Part shown: positions 56,028 to 64,000 of the stretch, piece by piece
Position numbering within the stretch: the first letter of the stretch is position 1
Layout of the letters: each line of letters opens with the position of its first letter
Assembly (NCBI RefSeq): GCF_033958435.1
Contig: NC_134161.1
Coordinates: forward strand, 12,338,001-12,402,000
Direction: 5' to 3'
Source: Carettochelys insculpta
Taxonomy: Eukaryota; Chordata; Testudines; Carettochelyidae
Length of the DNA stretch: 64,000 bases
Translations under genes and position numbers: made by a program
The notes under the pieces: model-generated
What the model saw: the letters and a program-made list of their open reading frames with translations, nothing else
What the model was told of the DNA's origin: nothing
The model's database searches: none

Positions 56028-56815
56028 CGGAGTTCATAACCAACCCTCAAGTAACTGTCCCAGCTCAAATGGATCAAGCAGTGTCCTTTGCCTCTCAGGG
56101 GCCATAGCTACACTAGTCCCAGAATTTTGGAAGGGGCATGATAATGAATCTAATCAAAAGATGCTCATGAGGCACTGTCTTTAATATGCAGCATCTTATT
56201 AGCATAATGGAAGCCACAGCACTTCAAAAGTGCACCTTTCAATCACGTGCAGCTGATCTACACAGAGTCCTTTTCAAAAAGACCCCCCCACACACATCAA
56301 AATCACTCTATTCCAGTAGCTATAGGATCTCAGTACGCACCAAGATGATTCTTATAGAATAACTATAAACCTACCTTTAGGCCTACCTTTGAACAGCCTG
56401 AGAAGGGAGAAACTAATCAAACCAGTCTTACAGCTGTGAAGCTAAAAGACTTCCAGACAGCTGCTGGTTCAACCAGCACCACCCATCTTTGCTTTCACCT
56501 CACAATGCTTAAATGGAGGGAGCCCCATGCTATACATATCTTATACAGCAGCAATGACTGCCCTGTTCCCCCACTACAACTTCAAGCATTGGTGAGACTC
56601 CACAATTCTTACACTGAGTGATAGCATAAATTGTGACTTTACAGCAATATATTGTTAACAATAGACAAAACCTCATTGCTTCACCTGCTCCCATCAGTCT
56701 TTGTTTGCAAGGCATTACATTTGCACACCTTTGTATTTTCATGCAAATGATCTCTGAAGGACACATTCCCCAAACCCTTCAGCAATATTGAGCTCCTCCT
56801 GGCACATTCCTTACA
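56028..56815 (-). mobile_element. LTR, copy 3 (minus), broken by palindromic elements
   Basis: Minus-strand LTR whose start, TGTAAGGAATGTGCC, is at 56815 reading leftwards. 56338-56815 matches the first approx. 480 bp of the copies at 49493 and 57414. A second piece, 56030-56098, matches the block 'cctgagaggcaaaggacact' found in copy 2 at 58238-58309. Between the pieces lies 56099-56337, a different element. The end of the LTR is not found to the left, where 55840-56027 abuts. Confidence 0.8.
56099..56337. mobile_element. Palindromic DNA element within the broken LTR
   Basis: It starts ggccatagctacactagtcc and contains 'agatgctcatgaggcactgt' near the inverse 'gcagcatcttattagcat'. A degraded inverse end lies near 'ccagtagctatagga' (56316-56330). 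It replaces about 350 bp that are present in LTR copy 2. Confidence 0.5.
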
Positions 56816-57413
56816 ACAAGATGGTAGAAAGTCAGCAAGTTTTCAGTAGTCGTCTGCTGGGATGTTTATGCATGTTTTTGTTAAGTAAGTAGTTTTTAAG
56901 TGAGGTTTAACTTGGTGGTATAAAAAAACCTGACTCCTGCAAAGAACACATTAATCTGGAAAGGTGGAATGGAACTTGTTTCAAGACCTCAGATTACTTT
57001 AGGACCATGTTTCTCAACTGGTGGTACACACACCCTTAAGGGTGCAGGAGACAGATTTGGGGGTACTTTTTTTTTTTTAAAAAGGGGCACTTCATAAAAA
57101 AGGCTGAGAAACACTGGTGTAGTGAACATATTGCAGTTTAACCTGCACCAAGCTTGACACCTTAGATGGAAACACATTTTTGCATTTCCTGTTCAAATCT
57201 GATGAAGTATGAGAAAAAAGACTGACATTTGCTTGTGAAACATAAGAGCTTTAACAAAGTTCTATGGAATTATTTTTGCCTAGGTGGATTTTGGCTTTTT
57301 CAGTGAAAAAAAAAATAGAAAGAAATGACCCCAGGGAGGTAGAGTTTGACTAGACGCCTTATGAAGAGGATATTTTGACAGCATGTGTCATTTGAATGTC
57401 TAGTCATTATATG
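56816..57413. other. Mostly unique, with a small hAT-like remnant
   Basis: At 57006-57116 'catgtttctcaactggtggt' and 'aaaggctgagaaacactg' form inverted ends of a very short, internally deleted hAT-like element that contains a T run. The rest shows no feature. Confidence 0.5.
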
Positions 57414-58564
57414 TGTAACAAATGTGCCAGCAGGAGCTCAATACTGCTGAAAGATTTGGGGAATGTGTCCTTTAGAGATCATTTGCATGAAAATGCAAGG
57501 GTGTGCACATGTAATGCCTTGTAAACAAAGCTTGATGGGAGCAAGTGAAGCAATGAGGTTTTGTCCATTGTAAACAACATGTTGTTGTAAAGTCACAATT
57601 TATGCTATCACCCAGTGTAAGAATTGCTGAGTCTCACCAATGCTTGAAGTTGTTATGGAGGTATAGGGCAGTCATCACTGCTGTATAAGATATGGATTTC
57701 ACAGGGCTCCCTCCATCTGAGCATTGTGAGCTGAAAAGGGGGAGGGATAGTGGTTGAGCTAGCTGACTAGAAGCCTTTTGGCTATGCAGCTGTAAGACTA
57801 GTTCTCCCCCTACTGTTCAAAGGTAGATTGAAAGATGGGTCTATAATTCTTCTATGAGAATCCACCTTGGTAAATCTTGAGATGCTGTGGGTAGGCCCAG
57901 AGCTGAATGCTACTTTGAGCTGAAATCACTGAAAGTTGAAGCTACAGAGAGCTAGAATCACAGGGTTTTGCTTACATCAAAACTCATGAGACAGCAGTAT
58001 GTGACCAGCAGGTGGCAGGCAGGCCTGACTGCTGGGAAGCCACTGGGGCAGCTGGCAGGGGGCAAGTGGAATGCCAGACCAGCACAAAGGTGGCATTGCC
58101 TCAGGTTCAATGAGGGAATGCATAAGGGTGATGTGTCAGGGCCTGTGCAGACAGGACACAGTTATAAGTGGGGCATTTGAAGGGGGGGCATGGAGAAAGT
58201 TTGGGTGTGTGTGGATTGGCTGGTTACAGTATTGGACTGGTGAGCCTGAGAGGCAAAGGACACTGCTCAATGCAATTGAGCTGGGACTGTTACCTGAGGG
58301 CTGGTTATGAACTCTGGGTGTGGTAGTTTCCCAAGCTTATGCCATATGACTTTTCTGCCTCTTTCATTAAAAGTTTCTTTTCTGCACTCAGACTCTGTGC
58401 TTGCGAGTGGGGAAGCATTGCCTCTCCGAGGCGGCCAGGGGTGCGTGAATTTCCCAGGCTACTGGGTGGGGGCTCGAGCCAGTTCTATGTGAGATGGATG
58501 GAAAGGAACCTCTAGATGTTGAACCGAGCCCTGGTTGCTGCCGACTCCTGGCTGAAGGGTTATA
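57414..58564 (+). mobile_element. Solo LTR, copy 2 (full length)
   Basis: 1151 bp, starting TGTAACAAATGTGCC and ending GAAGGGTTATA (TGTAAC...GTTATA, from GTTACA). It is flanked by TATG on both sides (57410-57413 and 58565-58568), a 4 bp target duplication. It carries octamer-like 'atcatttgcatgaaaatgca' near the start (57478-) and an attaaa polyadenylation-type signal at 58366-58371, just before 'ctgcactcagactctgtgct'. No gag or pol coding sequence adjoins, so it is a solo LTR left by recombination. The family identity (endogenous retrovirus versus gypsy-like) is not settled. Confidence 0.85.
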
Positions 58565-58568
58565 TATG

Positions 58569-58768
58569 TAACAGAGGACTGCAAAGGGAGATGGACGAAT
58601 AGCTCTCAGGTATGCTGGTGGACCCAAGAGAATTAGACATTCTCACAGAATCAATTTGACTGCAGAATAAGGCTTGGTTTTTTTTAGTATCAGTTTGATG
58701 AATACTGGATATGGTTTAAATGTGAGATGATCTGCTGAATCTATTGCGATTATTTATTTGTTCTTCTG
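58569..58768. other. Short unique stretch
   Basis: No recognised feature. Confidence 0.3.
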
Positions 58769-59165
58769 GTAGGGTGACCAGATAGCCGGGGAAAATTCGG
58801 GATGGGGTGGGGGTACTAGGCACTGTACTCAGGGGAGTCAACTGACTTCCAGGTGTGAGGGCAACTCTGAACTCCTGGAAGGGGTGTGACCTTGGGTGGA
58901 GGGGCGGGGCAAGAGAAGCCAGGCCTCAGCATCTCCTGGAGCGTGCTACCTTGCCCCCATGTTAGGCAGCTCTCAGAGCTGCCCAGAGCCCAACACACAG
59001 TGCTCCTATTTAAAGGGCCTGGAGCACCAGCTGCCATCACTGCTGCAGTAGCAGCTGCGGCCAGAGCCTCAGGCCCTTTGGAATCACTGTGCGTTGGGGC
59101 AATTTGCTCCCTGCCATTTCGCAATATTTTTTTTGAAATAGGGCTGTTGTGTGGACATAGCCTGA
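58769..59165. mobile_element. Composite of DNA-element fragments
   Basis: 58769-58830 begins 'agggtgaccagatagccggg', a common reptile element end. 59110-59163 ends 'gttgtgtggacatagcctga', a reversed ggctatgtccacac end of the palindromic family. In between, 'ctatttaaagggcctggagc' and its partial inverse 'gcctcaggccctttggaat' suggest another palindrome. Boundaries are uncertain. Confidence 0.5.
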
Positions 59166-60446
59166 GAGCCCCCAAGGATGGAAAACTATCACAGTGGCGA
59201 TAACTGCCAGGCAGTTTCAACTGGCATGTGCCTATCGGAAGTGGAGTGAAACTCACCAACTCAGTTCTACAGATACACTGATCGAAATGATCCCAGAGTT
59301 TAGAGCCAGGATGCCCAATCTGTTCGCCGCTCACCACGTGCGGCGAACAGGACCCTGTGCTGTGGTGAATACGGGGGCGGGGAGGGGTACCCACAGCTCT
59401 CCAGCTGCATGCAGCTCTTCCTGAGAACCACACATGGGACTGCTGACTGTCTGCTCCACACACACCACCCACCTCTTGGTGGGAGATGCATGTGGCAGCA
59501 GCAGCCCTGGTTGTGGCTCCAGTAGCTCTGGTGAGTCACCAGCGTTGAATTTTAAAGTGGTTGGGGATGCGGGGCTGGGGAGGACTTGTCTCTGGGGGGG
59601 AGGGGGAGGCCATTTATTTAGAGCGGGGGGAGAGGGAAGGGACCGGGAGTGCCTTGCTCTATAAGGGTTTGTATAACAGTGTGGTGAAGATGGAAAGACG
59701 ACAAGCACAGGTGTGGCGATCTTTGAGTTCTTGTTGGACACTGCTGTCTTAGGGGCACAGAGAGGCATCAGGAGCCAAATCCACTGGTTGTGGCCTTTAG
59801 GCACTATTGTAACATTTACCAAGTGATTACCAAGTTCCCCGTCAAGTAAATCACTTTCAATTCACGATTGACTTCGGCTAGATTTCAGCCAATGACCTGG
59901 AGGTGAAAGACTCTGTATTTCATGCCTGATCTCCAAAGTCATCAAGTCCACCAAAGTTTATCTGCTATGCTGACCCCTTCCAGCTGCTTAGCAGAGCATG
60001 CAGTCTGCATTCTCCATATCAAGGCAGCCAGCGAGCAGATGCATTGAAATCATTCTTGCTACATCATTAACCAACCTTGAAATTCAGGCTACGGGGGGGT
60101 CTATCTACCTCTGTGGAAACGGCACTTCAAAAGGCCACCAAACTTTACAAGGGATTTCTCCCTCATCAGTCACTAGCTCAGAGTGGTGGATACCAAAGGC
60201 CCAAACCCAGTAGAACCAGATAGATAATCCGCAAAAATAAACTTTTCTGAATGAATTTAGCCCCTTTTCTGCTCCCAGACTATCCACAGACAGATTTTCC
60301 TCAGAAATATAGAAAGGTGAAACTTCCCAGCTGACTGAGATCCACAGCCCTGTTGAGTCCATGGCTAGCTCAAGATGAAGCCGTAAGAACCCCACAATAA
60401 ATGTGTAATCTAGATTTATTTAGTTGTTTAAAATTTATTTCTGGCT
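59166..60446. other. Unique sequence, no gene seen
   Basis: Includes a perfect short hairpin at 59321-59349 (gttcgccgctcac...gtgcggcgaac) and a G-rich stretch at 59585-59645. No exon is seen. Frames of up to 163 codons are unsupported. Confidence 0.4.
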
Positions 60447-60450
60447 CAAT

Positions 60451-60587
60451 AGTAGGGTTACCATATACAAAAGGGGGACACCATAGGGTTCTACATAAAT
60501 ACAATCTGAGTTGGTAGATACTGATATAGATACATTCCCTCTCATGGGTGTCCTCTTTTTGGAAAATTCAGGTAGGACAACCCTACT
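60451..60587. mobile_element. Miniature element with AGTAGGGTTACC ends
   Basis: 137 bp from agtagggttaccatatacaa to 'ggtaggacaaccctact', inverted ends. CAAT occurs directly outside both ends (60447-60450 and 60588-60591), a possible target duplication. 'agggggacacc' near the left and 'gtgtcctctttttgg' near the right are also inverse to each other. No coding capacity. Confidence 0.65.
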
Positions 60588-60591
60588 CAAT

Positions 60592-61189
60592 GGCAGCAGA
60601 TATTCCATGTATAAACTCAGCTGTGATTGGTCAGCTATTCTAAATCCTCTGGTAAAACTGCTGGCCTCTGGCTGCATAAGCACACGAGAGTCTCAGATTT
60701 GCTTTGCCTGAGCAAGTGTGCACATGTGACTGAATTTCTTTTACAGGGCTGAAGCCAAAAGGGGCCAGGATTCCTTCAGCTCCTATGGACCACAGTGACT
60801 GGCATTTTGCTGAGCCAGGTCCAATGTGAGCAGGTAAAATGCTTCTTGGTTGAGCATTCCCAGGAAATGAACACCTAAAGGCACCAGAGCAGATGGCGTT
60901 AATGTGGTCACACTTAGTATGGCAGGTCCATTTATGTGCAGTTTATGAAGTGTTAATAAACGATTAACAGCGCTTTAATAAATGGCTAACCTTGCTGCAG
61001 AACCTAACAGATCCGTATGCGTATCTTTTAATGGGCTGGTTTTTAGCTCGAGCGCTGATGACTGGTGTATTTACTTCTAGAAGCCCCTTCCTTGTTCAAT
61101 ATCTTCTATGTCAGCCAAATTGGTGGTTATCACATAGGTGGGGGCTTGTCTGGTATTTGAATTGGGCTGAGAAAGCAGGATACTCATAA
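60592..61189. other. Unique sequence, no gene seen
   Basis: No recognised feature. Confidence 0.35.
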
Positions 61190-61400
61190 TGTTAGGGCAC
61201 TAAAAGGGGACCTGGGAAACATGGGTTCAATTCCCTGATTTTCCACAGTCTTCTTGAGTGACCTGGGGCAAGTCACTTAACCTCTATGATTCAGTTCTCC
61301 AGCTGTACAATGGGGATAATGGCACTGCCCTGCCTCTCAGGGGTTAACTTTGCTAATGATTGTTAGCTGCTCAAATACGATAGCAAGGCAAGCTCTGAAA
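61190..61400 (+). repeat. MIR/Core-SINE-like copy, nearly complete
   Basis: 'gggttcaattccctgatttt', 'cttgagtgacctggggcaag' then tcacttaacctctatgattc, 'ccagctgtacaatggggata' and 'ctgccctgcctctcaggggt': MIR-type order across about 200 bp. Confidence 0.75.
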
Positions 61401-61849
61401 GAACCAACCAAAGACTGTGCAGACTACTACTGTTTGTAGTATGCTTATAACATCAATTAATTAACCTTTATAATTTGTTTATATATGTACTTTATTATAA
61501 AGCAGTGCCACACATTCAGTGAAAAACCAACATGAATATGTGCTGAGGATGTTTAAAGCCATTATTTGATAAGATAGATCCACAAGACAAAGAGGTAAGA
61601 AGGTGAAAGGTGTTGATTGAGTGGCCTGGCTGTCTCATAGTCAAGGCAGAGGAGAATTTCTCTCTTTTCTTCCAAACAGGGATTTAAAAACAAAGAAGTA
61701 GGGAGCAGTGGGGAGAGCCATGTAATTCCCTCAAATCCTTTTTGTCATTTCCATACCGTCCTTAAATATCTGACAAGCCAAATCGACCATGCAAAGCACA
61801 GAGGGAATCTCAGAGCCAGGGCTATAACTCCAAGTTCATTAACTGAGAA
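61401..61849. other. Unique sequence, no gene seen
   Basis: No recognised feature. Confidence 0.35.
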
Positions 61850-62290
61850 TTATTTCAGCTAGCCTCAATTTTCACGAGCGGAATTATACATTCCTAAAAT
61901 AATGTCCCTGACACATGCAGAAAATCGCCTTTACGGCTCTCACCTTGAACTCCATCAGAACTCCTACCTCATCTGTTACCCTTTCTCTAGATAGAAGACT
62001 CAACAAAGCACAGCAGTTTTACCTTTAATTATGCTGGGTATTTAAGGGCTAATGTTCATAGAAGAGGAGTATACGAGGCAATAAATGGCTTTGGATGGTG
62101 ATTAAATGCCCAAGCAGAGCTGAGCCATTCGATAAGCACAAAGGCCGTTTGCTCGATTATATTCCCAGTGCCATGAACTAGACTCTTATTACATATCTTG
62201 GCAAAGAATATTCAACAAGCCGTGGTTAGAGAAAACAAACGGGCTTCTCTAGCTTTCCATGCGAGTATGGGAAGCTCAGTCCTGCCCACA
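61850..62290. promoter_or_regulatory. Candidate conserved non-coding segment
   Basis: Repeat-free DNA containing 'gcggaattatacattcc', 'cctttaattatgctggg', 'gaggcaataaatggctttgg', 'ggtgattaaatgcc' and 'tcgattatattccc'. The density of homeodomain-type TAAT words is high and frames are broken. Inference from composition only. Confidence 0.28.
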
Positions 62291-62357
62291 CACCGCAATA
62301 TATTGGGACACAAAGGACAGATGCATGTATCCTCATTGAAGATCCAAAATGAGGCAC

Positions 62358-62830
62358 TGTGAAGGGGTGGACTAAGTCCTGATGCCCCATACAGGAGATC
62401 AGAGGCCTTGCCTCACCCCATCCATGTGAGAGGAGCAGGCAAGAGGTCCTCCAGGGAGGAGATAGTGGCTGTCTCTGCTTCAGCCCATCAGGGCCCAGCA
62501 GACCAATATAAAAGAAGCTGCTGGGCTAGGGCCAGGTGGTTCCTTTTGGGAGTTTAACATAGGCAGATCTCTATACTGCCTGGAAGACCAGCAGCACTTT
62601 GGACAGCTCTCAGTGTGAGCAGAACTTAGACCTGGGCAAGACCCAGGCCCTGTTGCTGCAGACTGGCCACAAGCTTAATAGGGGAATTGACGGCACCATG
62701 AACAGGGTTAGTCAGATCCCACCCTCAGAACCTTGAAGACAATAGACAATGCTTACACAATACCCTTGGCTGCAGAAGGGTGCTCAAGAGCAAGGAGACA
62801 CCATCACAGGTGGGTTACCAACAATAATTT
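62358..62830 (+). mobile_element. Probable LTR, second family (gypsy-like)
   Basis: It starts tgtgaaggggtggactaagt and includes a TATA-type 'ccaatataaaagaagctgct' (62505-62524). It continues with 'tcccttttgggagttta'-like and 'ctatactgcctggaagacca' blocks, an arrangement I associate with gypsy-type LTRs of turtles. The right boundary and target duplication are not resolved. Confidence 0.45.
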
Positions 62831-63573
62831 CTCCAGGAAACTCAGCATGCTGCAGATTCAATCTCTAGCTGAAAATGCAGAATGTCTGGTCTTTGATTCT
62901 CAAGCAGCCCTAGATGCCTTGTTTGTACGCAATACAGGTAATTTGGGGATTTAGAGAGGTGATATCTCTCGAAGTGCCTTTGTGAGCTGCTACTTCCCTT
63001 TGGTAATGCCTGGAGTGAAAAGCAAGCCTGGATGGGTTAGGTGGAAATGGAGTGACTGTAGCAACTTGGGACAGTGGATGGGATGCATTCCTGGAACAGC
63101 AAGATTTGGGCATCCTACAAGTTCTCCCGGTACGTTGGACTTTAATGACTATGCCCAAGCTGAAATCTACTTGGTGTGGAAACGCATGTCACCCTCTTTT
63201 GGTATTTTCATGGTGGTGAATGCCACAACGCCTCTGCTTGCCATGAAATTAGAGAGTCTAGTATCTCTGCCTCGCCTCTCAGCCTTGTCAACCTCTTCCT
63301 ATCATTCATCCTGTCCAGATCTCTTGGGAATACTGCTAGCAACCTCTTGCCAGCACCCTGTTTCAAAGCCACCCCAAATGCAAACCCTTAGAGAGCCTGT
63401 CTCTCTGATATCTTACTGCTTCACTCGAGCCTGGACATAGAGATGAAGTCCTACTTGTCTCCTCTCCCTTGAACATTACCCCCTCGATACCCCAGCAGAA
63501 CTGACCCTGGGGGACAGAGGAGGGACCACTTGATGATTCGCTGTTCTGTTCACGCCTGCTGGGGCACCTGGCA
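62831..63573. other. Unclassified sequence
   Basis: It may include an extension of the upstream LTR element. A 152-codon plus frame (62982-63440) has no recognisable domain and is not called a gene. Confidence 0.35.
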
Positions 63574-63650
63574 TTAGCCACTGTCAGAAAATGGAATATG
63601 GGGCTAGATGGACCTTTGGTCTGACTCAGTGTGGCTGTTCTTACATTCCA
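63574..63650 (+). mobile_element. CR1 3' end fragment
   Basis: 'cattagccactgtcagaaaa' then tggaatatggggctagatgg and 'acctttggtctgactcagtg' followed by tggctgttcttac, the terminal CR1 block. Confidence 0.82.
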
Positions 63651-64000
63651 TTACCCTTCATTTTAAGAATAGATTAATTAGCTTCTTTCACACAAAAGAA
63701 TTAATCTATACTGATACCCTGCCTCTGGTTCCACCGAATCCTTTCAAAGGAAGGCTTATAACCTACATCATCATTACTGCTGTTTATATTTGTTGTCTAT
63801 TTTTTACATTTACTGTCAAAAATACCATTTTTTCAACTAAAGCTAATGCAGCATATTTTATTTTTAATAATTATGGAAACTTATTCCTTAGTCAAAATTC
63901 CAGAAATATCACATGTACTTTGAGAAAGGGAGGCTCTAGCTGTTGGTCATTCTGTATTCTGAAGGACAGCTTGAATCTTTCTTGTCCAGCATCCTCAGGA
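63651..64000. other. AT-rich unique sequence at window end
   Basis: No recognised feature. Confidence 0.35.

Noticed and set aside
58816..59472. 218-codon minus-strand gene
   Set aside because: It overlaps fragments of palindromic DNA elements, is frame-inconsistent, and has no known domain.
62982..63440. 152-codon plus-strand gene
   Set aside because: No recognisable motif; it sits beside a probable LTR and is followed by a CR1 tail.
1..64000. tRNA, rRNA or microRNA genes
   Set aside because: No cloverleaf, rRNA block or conserved precursor was recognised by eye. A covariance-model search would be needed to exclude small ones.

Overview
The window looks like intergenic or intronic DNA from an amniote vertebrate, most likely a turtle. 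The reasons are the many CR1 retrotransposon pieces (3' ends carrying GATTCTA-type tails and reverse-transcriptase remnants), MIR/Core-SINE-like fragments ending in 'aaactgaggca', many hAT-like non-autonomous elements, and palindromic elements rich in 'TTCGAAA' and ending in 'ggct..gtctacac'. I remember such element types from turtle sequence, so the turtle call is recall plus inference, not a search result. No host protein-coding exon, tRNA, rRNA or CRISPR array could be supported on either strand. Nearly all open frames are short, frame-inconsistent, or lie inside repeats. The only recognisable protein similarity is decayed CR1 reverse transcriptase.

Layout. 0-12 kb: a CpG-rich palindromic element (198-894), a GC-rich hAT-like element (about 1370-1815; a partial relative at 8144-8370), a CR1 3' end (3371-3569), two hAT-like elements with CAGTGTTCCC ends, and a 324 bp element with GGTTGAACC-type ends (11393-11716). 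12.7-14.1 kb: a large, nearly perfect inverted repeat (arms of about 470 bp, about six differences, 295 bp spacer). 15-17.3 kb: a decayed CR1 split by a hAT-like element. 20-27.4 kb: three more CAGTGTTCCC elements and a pair of related 350-400 bp repeats. 27.6-31.4 kb: a homeodomain-site-rich segment that could be a conserved regulatory element, then two CR1 copies arranged tail to tail. 33.6-34.8 kb: a GC-rich hAT-like element directly followed by a 21-copy, 33 bp minisatellite with a 198 bp higher-order duplication. 35-48 kb: mostly unique sequence with two hAT-like elements showing degenerate 8 bp target duplications and several candidate conserved non-coding segments. 49-58.6 kb: dense nested repeats. 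These include three copies of one long terminal repeat family (one inserted inside a hAT-like element, one broken up by palindromic elements), a 623 bp double palindrome, and a second CpG-rich palindromic element in the opposite orientation to the first. 58.7-64 kb: small DNA-element fragments, a second LTR type and a short CR1 tail.

There is no operon or pathway to reconstruct. What can be read is an order of insertions. CR1 copies are interrupted by the CAGTGTTCCC hAT-like family, and one member of that family is in turn interrupted by a solo LTR. I found no convincing new gene system. The most unusual structures are the long inverted repeat at 12.75-14.13 kb and the higher-order minisatellite at 34.1-34.8 kb.
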